Positions 17,488 through 26,416 of a stretch of DNA of 41,533 nt are shown here, piece by piece (positions within the stretch are counted from its first letter, which is position 1; the number at the start of each line of letters is the position of its first letter). The translations under genes were made by a program, and so were the position numbers. Under the pieces are notes generated by a model that saw only the letters and a program-made list of their open reading frames with translations, did no database searches and was not told where the DNA came from. Source of the DNA: Spirochaetaceae bacterium (GTDB taxonomy: Bacteria; Spirochaetota; Leptospiria; Leptospirales; Leptonemataceae); contig PCBI01000020.1 in the NCBI GenBank assembly GCA_002730875.1, forward strand, positions 1-41,533, written 5' to 3'.

Positions 17488-17942
17488 TGGTTCTCCTTCT
17501 TTAGTCGCTGCTTCTCCGCGCGTATCTCCGCCTCTTTTCGCCGTCGTTCTTGTTCCAGGGCCGCATCCCTCTGCTCCTGAACTGCCTTCAGACTGTTTTC
17601 GCCAGTAGCAACGCAACGACGAACCTCGATTTCTGCTGTAGTGATAGAGAACAGTGTACCTAGAAATATCGTCATCGTGTAGTCAAGAGTAGTTCGTTTG
17701 ACTTGAATAACATTTAGCGTGGAAGGCTCCTCTGACACGGCGTAAGCTTCGGGCATCGATAGGGGAAGGCTCCCGTAAAGCCACCAGTAAGCGCGATAAG
17801 ACTGTGGCTCGTCGCAAACATGACTCCGGGCAATTTCGTCCAGGTCCACAAGTATTGCTGGCCGGGTGGCGCTACAGTTAGTCAAAATACCGAACGTTAC
17901 AGTAGAAATCAGACAGAGTATTCCAATAGGACTATTTCGCAC
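17484..17942 (-). CDS. Lipoprotein, Bor-like (tentative)
   Basis: A 152-residue protein from GTG 17942. A signal segment ends in GILTNC, a spirochaete-type lipobox with the lipidated Cys near residue 23. The mature part has a WWLYGSLPL segment and a hydrophobic TMTIFLGTLFSITTAEIEVRRC region, resembling the small Bor-like lipoproteins of leptospires; this match is from memory and is tentative. The C-terminus is a charged helix (EQRDAALEQERRRKEAEIRA), probably a coiled coil. First gene of the lipoprotein / MORN / phosphatase / TPR operon, overlapping the MORN gene by 4 bases. Confidence 0.72.
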   Translation of the reverse strand: MRNSPIGILCLISTVTFGILTNCSATRPAILVDLDEIARSHVCDEPQSYRAYWWLYGSLPLSMPEAYAVSEEPSTLNVIQVKRTTLDYTMTIFLGTLFSITTAEIEVRRCVATGENSLKAVQEQRDAALEQERRRKEAEIRAEKQRLKKENH

Positions 17943-18094
17943 AGTGTTCTCGCATCCAGATGGATCTATCAGGGCATTTCTGCAACATCATTACTCTTTG
18001 ATAGACTCTAGTTTTTCTCCTATCTATAGTGGTAATCAAGAAAAATGCGTGCAAATAAGGAAGGGTCCGTTCGTTATTGAATTGTTATCCCGCC

Positions 18095-18874
18095 ATGGAA
18101 CCAGCGCGCTACATTCTAATCCTTGCACTGGCCATGACCATGCAATGCTCCCCATTCTACGCTGCTTTGCTGGGTGGCTCGGGGTCCTCAGGCACCGAGG
18201 AATCGGCGCTTGTGCTCGCATTGCTTTCGTCCTCCGAAAACCCGGCTGGAAAGGACCCGGCGGACCCCAATATTCTGCCCCCCACGTATCGCGACTATCT
18301 GGTATATCTAACCACCGCGCAGCCCGACGGAGATATGCAGTACGGCGGCGAGCCCATCTGCGACATGGTTTCCGGCAATCCCATAACCCGGGCCGACTGC
18401 TACTGTATGCTGGACTCCAATAATCCGGATCCCATGAACTCGACGTTCAAGGCCTTTCTGGCCGGTGGTAGCCGTATAGCCACAGATTCCCCGGATTGCG
18501 GCGCAGGATGTACGAACCAGTCCAGCTGGGTACTGGACTCCTACGGAAACTACAAGGATGAGGGGGGAGCCACGATCTTTGTCACTGGCGCCAATCCTAT
18601 TTTTGATCCGGATAATCCATTGGAGCTTCAGAACTCGCTTCGGTACGGAATGGCTTCCGCCAGTTTCTGGACCGGGGTGTCCCCGGACTGGACCAAGAAT
18701 CCCAGTAATTGTTCGGACTGGACCGATGGCGGCGCCGGACAGGGACTCACTGGCAGATCCACCAGCTTGAATTCGGCCTTCCTGGCCCATAACAGCGCCG
18801 CGCCCTGCGAGAATAATGGCGGCCCTGGAGGCGGAAAGGTAAACCGGCTCATGTGCGTGCAGGTTCCAGACTGA
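18095..18874 (+). CDS. DUF1554-type lipoprotein
   Basis: About 259 residues from ATG 18095. The signal peptide YILILALAMTMQC ends in a lipobox-like Cys near residue 18. The C-terminal part (about residues 115-258) matches my memory of DUF1554, a domain nearly confined to Leptospiraceae lipoproteins: FKAFLAGGSRIA, SSWVLDSYGNY, ASFWTGVSPDWT, NCSDWTDG, GRSTSLNSAFL and a terminal LMCVQ. Conserved cysteines probably form disulfides. It is expected on the outer membrane or surface. It is isolated on the + strand, divergent from the lipoprotein operon. This gene is the strongest taxonomic hint in the window. Confidence 0.85.
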   Translation: MEPARYILILALAMTMQCSPFYAALLGGSGSSGTEESALVLALLSSSENPAGKDPADPNILPPTYRDYLVYLTTAQPDGDMQYGGEPICDMVSGNPITRADCYCMLDSNNPDPMNSTFKAFLAGGSRIATDSPDCGAGCTNQSSWVLDSYGNYKDEGGATIFVTGANPIFDPDNPLELQNSLRYGMASASFWTGVSPDWTKNPSNCSDWTDGGAGQGLTGRSTSLNSAFLAHNSAAPCENNGGPGGGKVNRLMCVQVPD

Positions 18875-18991
18875 ACCAGCGCCTGCCGTTATTGATCCGG
18901 AATCCGCCACAAATGATCGGTAGCTGACAGAAACCGTTCTCGGTTCCCCTTTGCGGGACTAGCTTTTTCGCTGCCCGGAAAAAAGTGAACT

Positions 18992-19384
18992 TTAACTGGC
19001 CAGAAATCGCTTCACAATTTCTTCCAATTGCTCCAGGGTAACGGGCTTTGTCAGATAGGCATTCATTCCGGCCTCCAGAGACTCGTCCTCATCGCCCTGC
19101 AATGAATGGGCGCTGAGGCCTACAATAGCCACATTCGAATCAATGTCCGGATCTTTTCCGGAACGAATCGCCCGAGTCGCTTCCACTCCGTCCATTTCCG
19201 GCATGGAAATATCCATCAAGACCAGCCGAAACCGGCGATTTCTCAGGTGTTCCAGAGCCGCAAGCCCGTTCTCAGCGACGGTAACCTCAAGCCCCAACTT
19301 CTGAAGCATAAGCCGATTCACCATGGCATTCACTGGATTGTCCTCAACTACCAGAACACCGCTTGCCTGTTTTTCCGATCCCAT
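18992..19384 (-). CDS. Receiver-only response regulator
   Basis: A 130-residue protein from ATG 19384, made of a single CheY-like receiver domain. The acidic pocket is VVEDN, the phosphoacceptor Asp lies in LVLMDISMPEMDGVEAT, the switch residue is in IVGLSAHS and the conserved Lys is in AYLTKPV. No output domain. The DISMPEMDG sequence and style resemble receivers found on hybrid histidine kinases, so it may serve in a phosphorelay. It is divergent from the M16 peptidase gene, with 46 bp between starts, so the two promoters must overlap. Confidence 0.92.
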   Translation of the reverse strand: MGSEKQASGVLVVEDNPVNAMVNRLMLQKLGLEVTVAENGLAALEHLRNRRFRLVLMDISMPEMDGVEATRAIRSGKDPDIDSNVAIVGLSAHSLQGDEDESLEAGMNAYLTKPVTLEQLEEIVKRFLAS

Positions 19385-19430
19385 ATTTCTTTCTTCTTGT
19401 ATGCAAGATGCGCCCCGAACAGCCTGCACC

Positions 19431-21026
19431 ATGCCTTTGACACGAATTTGCCAACTGCCGCAAGCCCTTTTCCTGACCTGCCTTTTCGCGAGCGCCTCCC
19501 TTTCGGGAGCTCCATTGCCCGGACTTCAGGCAGCCCTGGACACGGGTACGCCCTCAGAGGCGCCCCAGGATTTGTTCAAGCAAATAGAGAATAAAATAAA
19601 ACTTCAGAAATTGTCCAATGGTCTGGAAGTGATCATGCTGGACCAGGAACTGGCTCCGGTTTCCGCACTCTACATCAAGATCCTGGCCGGTGGAGCGGAT
19701 GAAACGCAGCGCACCGCCGGCATCGCTCATATGCTGGAACATATGCTTTTCAAAGGCACCGAGAAGATAGGGACTCGCAATTACGAAGCAGAAAAGAAAT
19801 ACCTGGAATTGATTCAGATCTGGTCCAGGGATCTGGACCACTGGAGAATGGAACTGGAAAAAGCCCGGGAGGCGCAGGATGCCAGCGCCATTAAAGAAGC
19901 AGAAAGCAAAGTCAACCTGTGGAAATTTAGACTTCAGCTTGCTATGAAAGAAGCCGCCCGGTTTCGCATCCCCGAAGAAGACTCCCTGCTCTATTCCAAA
20001 CATGGACAAAGAGGCTATAATGCCTACACCTCAAGAGATCTTACCAATTATCAGATCCAGCTGCCTTCCAATCGAATCGAAGTCTGGGCGGCCATTGAAT
20101 CCGATCGACTGAAGAACTCTGTATTCCGCGAATTCTATACCGAACGCGATGTGGTCACTGAAGAGCGTCGTATGCGTGTAGAGAACGTGGCCTCCAGCAA
20201 ACTGATGGAGAATTTTCTGATAGAAATCTACGGCGATCATCCTTACGGAAAGCCGCTGATAGGTCCGATGAAATCCATCGAATACTTCAACAAAGAAGAT
20301 GCGGTAGACTTTTATAAGAAATACTACTCCCCGAACAATGCAGTTATCGCCGTTACGGGCGACTTTGATCCAGAATTCGCCATGCAGGTAATCGAGAAGC
20401 ACTTTGGTTCCTGGAAGTCCGGACCTGTGATCGAAAGACCTGATCCTGAGGAGCCGGCCAGGCGAAAAGTGAGCATTGAGCTGAAAGAAAAGGGTTCGCC
20501 AGTGATGTACATGGCCTGGTTTAAGCCGGCGCTTCTACATCCGGATAGCCTCAAGCTGGAAGTGCTGGGAAGTATTTTGGCCGATGGTCAGGAATCTATC
20601 CTGGTCCAGAAACTGATAAGGGAAAAAAAGCTCGCTACATCCATTCGTATCTACACCGGATTTCCAGGGGAGCGTTTCACGAATCTGTTTTTTATAAGCG
20701 CGGTTCCCGCCCCGGATGTGAAATACGATACGCTGGAGACGGCTATACTCGAAGAAATTGAAAACGTTAAACATAAGGGAATAAGCGAAAAGCATCTCAA
20801 GAAAGTTCAGAAGAAAGCGCTTTCCGATTTTGCTTTTGGGCTGCGCAGTCCGGCCAAACTGGCGGATCTGCTTTCCTACTACCAGATCATGACCGGGGAT
20901 TATCGCACGCTCTTTAGAAGCTACGAGCAGCTGGAAAACATCCAGGTTGCCGAAGTTCAAGAGGCTGCCCGGCAGTATTTGAAGCCGGAATGGATCATGA
21001 AGGCAAGACTGATTGGCGAGGATTAA
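19431..21026 (+). CDS. M16 family zinc peptidase (catalytic partner)
   Basis: About 531 residues from ATG 19431 with a signal peptide (LTCLFASASLSGA), so exported. The inverted zinc motif HMLEH is visible in GIAHMLEHMLFKGTE, with the third zinc ligand expected in VVTEERRMRVEN. Between them is a roughly 80-residue charged helical insertion (RDLDHWRMELEKAREAQ and on), longer than in mitochondrial-type M16 enzymes. The C-terminal half contains the R/Y-type M16_C domain. It is followed 337 bp later by a second M16-like gene without the zinc motif, suggesting an active/inactive heterodimer in the periplasm. Confidence 0.92.
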   Translation: MPLTRICQLPQALFLTCLFASASLSGAPLPGLQAALDTGTPSEAPQDLFKQIENKIKLQKLSNGLEVIMLDQELAPVSALYIKILAGGADETQRTAGIAHMLEHMLFKGTEKIGTRNYEAEKKYLELIQIWSRDLDHWRMELEKAREAQDASAIKEAESKVNLWKFRLQLAMKEAARFRIPEEDSLLYSKHGQRGYNAYTSRDLTNYQIQLPSNRIEVWAAIESDRLKNSVFREFYTERDVVTEERRMRVENVASSKLMENFLIEIYGDHPYGKPLIGPMKSIEYFNKEDAVDFYKKYYSPNNAVIAVTGDFDPEFAMQVIEKHFGSWKSGPVIERPDPEEPARRKVSIELKEKGSPVMYMAWFKPALLHPDSLKLEVLGSILADGQESILVQKLIREKKLATSIRIYTGFPGERFTNLFFISAVPAPDVKYDTLETAILEEIENVKHKGISEKHLKKVQKKALSDFAFGLRSPAKLADLLSYYQIMTGDYRTLFRSYEQLENIQVAEVQEAARQYLKPEWIMKARLIGED

Positions 21027-21074
21027 GTCGATTTGATGGAACGAAAAAGAAGATCCATGGAAGCAAAGCCCCGC

Positions 21075-21258
21075 CAGAAATCGGATTCTGATGCGCACAA
21101 AACAGAAATCAGATTCTGATGCGCACTGAGCAGATATCGGCTTCTAATGGGAATTGCATTGAACTCAGTTACCATTGGCCCCGGATCAGGATTCCCGAAA
21201 AAAATGCGAAGATCAGGACTCGAAGCGAAAACCCGGGGATCAGAATTCAAAGCAATAT
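21075..21258. repeat. Degenerate 27-28-bp tandem repeats
   Basis: CAGAAATCGGATTCTGATGC starts at 21075; related copies start at 21103 and 21131 (28-bp period). A further series begins with GATCAGGATTC at 21184, 21211 and 21238 (27-bp period). All share an ATC-(A/G)G-A-(T/C)TC core. The stretch lies between the two M16 genes. A frame at 21147-21380 runs over part of it, but I do not consider it coding. Confidence 0.55.
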
Positions 21259-21363
21259 ACCGATACCCACAGATTAAGGATGGCATCGGGATAGGAAAAC
21301 AGCAAGCAAACCAGGAAGCAGCTAGCATCGGAAAGGCATATAAAACCATAAAAAGGTATATAG

Positions 21364-22878
21364 ATGGAATACACACATAAGCAGCGAAAACAATCCAGGA
21401 AACATCGAGAGGACTACAGATCGGACGGGAGGGTAGCGTTACAGATCCCGGCCGCTCTACTGCTCGCTTTACTGGTTCTGGCGGTTGTGCCCGCCGCTTC
21501 CTTTGCCCGCAGCGCCGACAGTTCCGTGCTTTCCAATATTCAGATCCCGGAGTTGGACTTCACGCCGCCGCCGGTGGATACCAGACAACTGGCCGCTCAT
21601 GCAACACTCTATCGATTGCATAACGATACCCTCCCTGTGGTCCGTCTGCGAATTGTAATCGAAGGCGGCGAAGATCTGGAACCGGTTACGGAGGCCGGAA
21701 ACCTGGATGCCATGGCGGCGTTGCTTTCCAGCTCCGGCGCCGGCAAGCTTTCTGCCGAAGAAATGGCGGCGAATCTGGCTCTGCTGGGCGCAAGTATCAG
21801 CACTTCGGTTTCGGACCAGGCCTGGGAGATTCAGTTAAGCGCCATGCGCGAAGATTTCCCGGAAGCGCTCAAGCTTCTGGAGCTGCTTCTTACCGAGCCC
21901 GATTTTGACCAGTCCAGCCTGGATACAATAAAGAACCAGATGATCAGCTCCATTCGTAGCCGAACGGATTCGCCGGATACCATCGGTTTTTTGAAGCTAA
22001 GCGAAATCATGTACCCGGACACACGACGGGGTTATGCCATCCAGGAAAATGATGTGGCGGCGATCACCCTGGAATCTACCAGGCGAACGCTGCAGGATAG
22101 ACTGCAGAATGCTCGCTACCATATTGCTCTCGATGGCGATTTTCAGGGACTGGGAATCGAAAAGCGACTGGTGGATTTGCTGCGCAAGTTACCGGTACCC
22201 GGGAAGCCTTTAACCGTTCTTCCGGACAATGGATTCCGGATCCCGGAAGGGAAGAATCCCTACCGCGGCAAGATTGTGCATGTTACCGGGGAATTTTCGC
22301 AATCGCTTCTAATCGTTGCCAGTCCCACAGTAGCCCACAACGAAAAATCCTTCTACACAATGCAGTTGGGCAATCATATCCTGGGTGGGGGATCGTTCAC
22401 ATCCAGGCTAATGCAGGAAATACGGGTGAAGCGGGGACTCGCTTATTATGCCTATAGCTTCAATCGCTCCAATGCTTCGGACGGATATCTGGCTGCCGTC
22501 AGCGCAACGCGCTCGGATCGAGCTGGCGAAACCTTGAAGCTCATTCTAAGTACCATTGAAACAATGAAAAACGATGTGGACAGTGGCGATGTAAACCGGG
22601 CCCGCACTGCGATTCTGAATTCCCTGGTTTTTCTCTACGACAATCCTTCGGAGATACTCTCAGATCATATTCGATTTCAAATCGATAAGATGCCCGAGGA
22701 TTATCTGAATCAGTTCCCCGCACGCCTGAAGGAAGTAAGCCCGGCTGAAATCAAGTCCGCCTTCAAAGCAAACCTGAACAGGGACGATCTGTTCATTGTG
22801 GTCGTTGGTCCGGAATCCCTGGCCCGAGACTTGAGGAACATCGCTCCGGTAATCACTGTAAAGGCGGAGTCAAACTGA
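21364..22878 (+). CDS. M16 family peptidase-like protein, zinc motif absent
   Basis: A 504-residue protein starting at ATG 21364, with a charged N-region and a signal segment (AALLLALLVLAVVPAASFA). It has both M16 domains: TLYRLHNDTLPVVRLRIVIEGGEDLEP at the N-terminus and the C-terminal MQEIRVKRGLAYYAYSFNR glycine/tyrosine region. Where HxxEH should stand, it reads NLDAMAALLSSSGAG, so zinc ligands are missing. This is the usual pattern of a non-catalytic M16 partner. It lies downstream of the catalytic M16 gene in the same direction. Confidence 0.9.
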   Translation: MEYTHKQRKQSRKHREDYRSDGRVALQIPAALLLALLVLAVVPAASFARSADSSVLSNIQIPELDFTPPPVDTRQLAAHATLYRLHNDTLPVVRLRIVIEGGEDLEPVTEAGNLDAMAALLSSSGAGKLSAEEMAANLALLGASISTSVSDQAWEIQLSAMREDFPEALKLLELLLTEPDFDQSSLDTIKNQMISSIRSRTDSPDTIGFLKLSEIMYPDTRRGYAIQENDVAAITLESTRRTLQDRLQNARYHIALDGDFQGLGIEKRLVDLLRKLPVPGKPLTVLPDNGFRIPEGKNPYRGKIVHVTGEFSQSLLIVASPTVAHNEKSFYTMQLGNHILGGGSFTSRLMQEIRVKRGLAYYAYSFNRSNASDGYLAAVSATRSDRAGETLKLILSTIETMKNDVDSGDVNRARTAILNSLVFLYDNPSEILSDHIRFQIDKMPEDYLNQFPARLKEVSPAEIKSAFKANLNRDDLFIVVVGPESLARDLRNIAPVITVKAESN

Positions 22879-22889
22879 GTTTGACTCCG
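22865..22889 (+). other. Perfect hairpin with the stop codon as its loop
   Basis: CGGAGTCAAAC (22865-22875) and GTTTGACTCCG (22879-22889) form a perfect 11-bp stem; the three-base loop is the TGA stop of the M16-like gene. No T-run follows, so it is not a typical intrinsic terminator. Confidence 0.6.
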
Positions 22890-22939
22890 ATCCGGGAGCC
22901 GATGGTAGCAGCCCTTCAATAGCAGGGCGCTGATCAGGT

Positions 22940-22979
22940 CCAGGTCGGTATTCCTGTTCCAAGGGGAATGCCGACCTGG
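22940..22979. terminator. Long hairpin between the M16-like and hydrolase genes
   Basis: CCAGGTCGG plus ATTCC (22940-22954) pairs with GGAAT plus CCGACCTGG (22965-22979), giving a 15-bp stem with one wobble and a 10-nt loop. No T-tract follows. It may end or stabilise the transcript of the M16 pair. Confidence 0.45.
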
Positions 22980-23055
22980 GCAATAGCATGGAGGTTCCAG
23001 CAAGGCAAGCTACGGCAAGGAAACCACGATTCTTGAATTCAATCCTGGAAGCATA

Positions 23056-23925
23056 ATGCGATTATCCGAATACAAATACAGAAATTATAAATTCCTGGGC
23101 TGCTCCGAAGGCGGAGTCCATACAGCCATGGCCCTGCCCCAGTACAAATTGATGTTCGATGTAGGCGTGGGTCATACGCGTCTGACGGATTTTCAGCGAT
23201 TGCTTCTCACCCATGGCCATCTGGATCATAGCAGCGGTCTGGCTTACTATGTGTCGCAACGAGCGCTTCGAAGACTGGAGCCCCCCGATATCTACTGTCC
23301 GCCGGAACTGGCGGACCCTCTCAAAAGGATTTTCGATATCTGGGCCGAAATCGAAGGCTTCGAGGCGGGCTACAAGCTTCATCCGGTCAACTACGATGAC
23401 TATTACAAGCTTCAGGGAAACGTATACTTCAAGGCCATTCGCAGCATTCACCGTGTTCCGTCCAACGGATATACGATCCTGGAAAAGACTCGAAAGCTAA
23501 AAGAAGAGTTCCAGGATTTGCCGGGTCATGAGATCGCCTCGCTTAAACAGAAAAGGGACGACCTGTTCTACGATCACGAAAATCCGATCATCACCTTTTC
23601 CGGCGATACTCAGATCGAGTTTGTGCTGCAAAATGAACTGGTTCGGCGCTCAAAGATTCTCTTTCTGGAATGCACCTACGTGGATGAAAAGAGACCAGTA
23701 GAAAGAGCCAGAGAGTGGGGACACATTCATCTATTTGAAATCGCCGAGCATGCGGAAGCCTTCAAAGATGTGGAGCATCTGTTTCTGATTCACTTTTCGC
23801 CGCGATACAGACAGGAAGTGGTGATTCAGCAGATCAAGGAAGTACTACCGGAATGGCTGGCCCAGAAAACCACTCCATTTCTCTATTCCAGGGATATTCG
23901 AAACATCCAGCCAGCTAAAAGATAG
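23056..23925 (+). CDS. RNase Z-like metallo-beta-lactamase-fold hydrolase
   Basis: A 289-residue protein from ATG 23056. The metal motif THGHLDHSSGL (about residues 52-62) is the HxHxDH signature. A downstream His lies in RSIHRVPSNGY, an Asp in FSGDTQ, and the C-terminal LIHFSPRY resembles the HST/HFS-R-Y motif of RNase Z-type enzymes. It lacks the long exosite arm expected of full RNase Z. It may process tRNA 3' ends or hydrolyse another phosphoester; I keep the call general. It converges on hisA with only 5 bp between stops. Confidence 0.85.
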   Translation: MRLSEYKYRNYKFLGCSEGGVHTAMALPQYKLMFDVGVGHTRLTDFQRLLLTHGHLDHSSGLAYYVSQRALRRLEPPDIYCPPELADPLKRIFDIWAEIEGFEAGYKLHPVNYDDYYKLQGNVYFKAIRSIHRVPSNGYTILEKTRKLKEEFQDLPGHEIASLKQKRDDLFYDHENPIITFSGDTQIEFVLQNELVRRSKILFLECTYVDEKRPVERAREWGHIHLFEIAEHAEAFKDVEHLFLIHFSPRYRQEVVIQQIKEVLPEWLAQKTTPFLYSRDIRNIQPAKR

Positions 23926-23930
23926 AAGGC

Positions 23931-24674
23931 TCAGCTACCGGTGAGCGCCACAGCGCTAGCAAGATCCAGTTTACCTTCATACACAGCTTTGCCGGTAATA
24001 ATGCCCGAAAGCCTGCTTTGATTCAGGGCCAGCAAGTCTTTGATATCCTGCAGCGAGGAGATGCCGCCGGATGCAATTAGCCGGAACCTGAAATTGGTCA
24101 GAATCGCCTGGATCTCGTCCATGGGCGGACCGGACAGCGTTCCGTCCGTGGCGATGTTCGTATAAATCACTTCATTTACGCGCATCTGTTCAAGAGTGGC
24201 GAAGTAATCCATGGCTTTGAACTGGCTGGCTTCCTCCCATCCCGAAAGCCGCACGATGCCATCTTTGGCATCCACACCCACAATGATGCGTTCGGAAAAG
24301 TCGCGCAAGGCCTGCTCCAGGAAGGCCGGGTCCTTTACGGCAGCAGTGCCCAGGATGGCGCGATCGAATCCGGACTCCAGGACTTCGCGCACGGTGTTTA
24401 GATCACGAATACCACCGCCCAGTTGAAGCTCCGCCGCCTCTTTGGCGGCCTGGACGATTTCCTCGCGAGCGGCCCGGTTCACCGATCGATCGCCGGATCG
24501 GGCCGCATCAAGATCCACAACATGAATTCTTCGTACGCCGCTTTGGAGGAATCGCTCCACCGGAGTAGTAGGACGCTCTTCGTAGACTGTGGATTCGGAA
24601 TAATTGCCCTGATGAAGCCGCACCACGCGACCTCCCAGCAAATCGATGGCCGGTATAATTCTGGTTCTATTCAT
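23931..24674 (-). CDS. hisA: HisA: ProFAR isomerase (histidine biosynthesis)
   Basis: A 247-residue TIM-barrel isomerase, typical length. It converts ProFAR to PRFAR in histidine synthesis. IPAIDLLGGRVVRLHQGNY carries the catalytic base Asp and the N-terminal phosphate site; VHVVDLDAA, QLGGGIRDLN, YTNIATDGTLSGPP (acid Asp) and IASGGISSLQD follow in the expected order. ATG 24674. It lies 63 bp downstream of hisH on the same strand, so both are likely on one transcript with the desaturase. Confidence 0.97.
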   Translation of the reverse strand: MNRTRIIPAIDLLGGRVVRLHQGNYSESTVYEERPTTPVERFLQSGVRRIHVVDLDAARSGDRSVNRAAREEIVQAAKEAAELQLGGGIRDLNTVREVLESGFDRAILGTAAVKDPAFLEQALRDFSERIIVGVDAKDGIVRLSGWEEASQFKAMDYFATLEQMRVNEVIYTNIATDGTLSGPPMDEIQAILTNFRFRLIASGGISSLQDIKDLLALNQSRLSGIITGKAVYEGKLDLASAVALTGS

Positions 24675-24737
24675 ATATTTTAATACTTTTGCGGAGCGCG
24701 ATTTCTTTGACCTGGGTCTTGCCGTAAATCCAGCTCA

Positions 24738-25373
24738 TTAAATCGATTTCACCCAGCCCTCCAGAAAGGAAAGCCCGGAGCGATCAGATTTTTCCGGGTG
24801 GAACTGCGTGGCAACGATATTGTCTTTCCTTACCGCGGCGGGAAAGCGAATGCCCGCATACTCGGTGTAAGCCGCTACCACGGACTCGGGCACTTCTGCT
24901 GCATGGTAGGAGTGAATGAAATACATCCAGTCCCCCTCTTGCAGACCCGAATTGGGCGCGCATCCCTGGAGTGTGTTCCAGCCCATATGAGGCACTCGGC
25001 CCTGTCCCGGGGGGAAGCGGCGAATCAGGCCGGGAATTAGAGCGAGCCCGGAAACCAGGCCTTCACCCATGGAACCGTCCGCATTGTGCACCTCGGAGGA
25101 GTCGTGGAAGAGAACCTGAAATCCTATACAAATGCCCAGAAGCGGTCGGCCAGAATCCAGATAACGTCGGAGATGATTCTCTTTTTCCCCTTTCAAGTTT
25201 TCCATGGCGGCCTGGAAGGCTCCGTCGCCAGGAAGAACCAGGGCATCGCAATCGTCTATGGCCTCCGCCCGGGATGTAAACTCAACCCGGGAACTGTAGA
25301 GTCTCAAGGCTTTCACGATGGAATGAATATTACCCATTCCATAATCCAGTACTACGATTTTTTTGTCGGCCAT
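24738..25373 (-). CDS. hisH: HisH: glutamine amidotransferase subunit of IGP synthase
   Basis: A 211-residue class I glutamine amidotransferase, from ATG 25373. It supplies ammonia to HisF for imidazole glycerol phosphate formation. Key features are VLDYGMGNIHSI at the N-terminus, LPGDGAFQAAM, the nucleophile Cys in LLGICIGFQVLF and the His/Glu pair in ATQFHPEKSDRSG. HisF is not in this window. The gene begins 22 bp after the desaturase stop, so co-transcription is likely. Confidence 0.97.
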   Translation of the reverse strand: MADKKIVVLDYGMGNIHSIVKALRLYSSRVEFTSRAEAIDDCDALVLPGDGAFQAAMENLKGEKENHLRRYLDSGRPLLGICIGFQVLFHDSSEVHNADGSMGEGLVSGLALIPGLIRRFPPGQGRVPHMGWNTLQGCAPNSGLQEGDWMYFIHSYHAAEVPESVVAAYTEYAGIRFPAAVRKDNIVATQFHPEKSDRSGLSFLEGWVKSI

Positions 25374-25395
25374 ACGCAAACCGACCCGGGAAGAA

Positions 25396-26277
25396 TCAGG
25401 CCGCAGCTTCTATACGTTCCGGGCCCGGCTCTCCGGTCCAGTCTTTTCCATAGCGGAAAGGCCGGATCCCCTTGACGATACCAACAAAGCTGAGCAGTCG
25501 AAGCACATAGTAAGTGATGTCCACTTCGTACCAGCGAATGCCCTGGCGACAACTATACATGCAGTAATGGTGATTGTTATGCCAGCCCTCTCCCAGCGTC
25601 AAAATTGCCAGAAAGAAGTTGTTACGACTATCGTCTGAAGTGCGGAATCTACGCGAACCCCAGACATGCGCAAGCGAGTTGATGGTGAATGTACAATGGG
25701 CCAGAACGATAACGGAAAGAACCCAGCCCCAGAAGAAGTAGGCCCAGCCGCCAATAAGATACAGCGAAACGGCCAGAACCGTGGTCGGAATCCAGTGGTA
25801 CCTATCCAGAAATCGTAGCTCGGGGAACTTGAAGAAGTCCTTTATACGATTGGAATCGTATTCGTCGTGCTCGTTGGTCAGGATCCAACCAATGTGCGAA
25901 TAGAAGAATCCCTTCTGCACCGGCGAATGAATGTCCTTTTCAGTGTCCGAGTAGCGATGATGGTCTCGATGATTGGCAGCCCACCAGAGCACGCCTTTCT
26001 GCATACTCATCTGTGCCATGAAGGCAAATATGAACTGCCAGAATCGATTTAATTCATAGCTGCGATGGGAGAAATACCTGTGGTAAGAGGCGGTGACGAA
26101 AAACATCCCCACGGTATAATTCACGGCAAGCAGGGCTACGTACTCCCACTTGAACGGAAAGAAGAACACCCCGAGGCACATCAGGTGCAGGATCAGAAAG
26201 GGTATGACAAAACCAAATTTGTAGTTTTTCAGCGATTCCACGAATAATGAGATCCAGCTCAACTGAACAGGTTGCAA
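25396..26277 (-). CDS. Acyl-CoA/acyl-lipid delta-9-type fatty acid desaturase
   Basis: About 293 residues; an integral membrane di-iron desaturase. The three histidine boxes are complete: HRYFSH, HRDHH and HNNHH (in GEGWHNNHHYCMY). Hydrophobic pairs flank the boxes at about residues 22-70 and 160-195. It introduces a double bond into membrane fatty acids using oxygen. The start is uncertain: the longest form begins with TTG 26277 without a good ribosome site, and GTG 26241 is an alternative. Its position between his genes is odd, as it lies 22 bp upstream of hisH in the same direction. Confidence 0.92.
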   Translation of the reverse strand: MQPVQLSWISLFVESLKNYKFGFVIPFLILHLMCLGVFFFPFKWEYVALLAVNYTVGMFFVTASYHRYFSHRSYELNRFWQFIFAFMAQMSMQKGVLWWAANHRDHHRYSDTEKDIHSPVQKGFFYSHIGWILTNEHDEYDSNRIKDFFKFPELRFLDRYHWIPTTVLAVSLYLIGGWAYFFWGWVLSVIVLAHCTFTINSLAHVWGSRRFRTSDDSRNNFFLAILTLGEGWHNNHHYCMYSCRQGIRWYEVDITYYVLRLLSFVGIVKGIRPFRYGKDWTGEPGPERIEAAA

Positions 26278-26416
26278 AAAAAGCCCAATGAGGCCAATCG
26301 GACAGGATTTTTTCCAGGGTTTTGCCCTAACCTTTGACGGGATTATTTAGCTTCATAAAGACTTGGTCCGGCCATCCGACCTGGCCCGAGCCGCGGCCAG
26401 GCACCCTGGAGGAGCC

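Noticed and set aside
21075..21258. CRISPR array from 28-bp repeats
   Set aside because: Units are contiguous and degenerate with no spacers.
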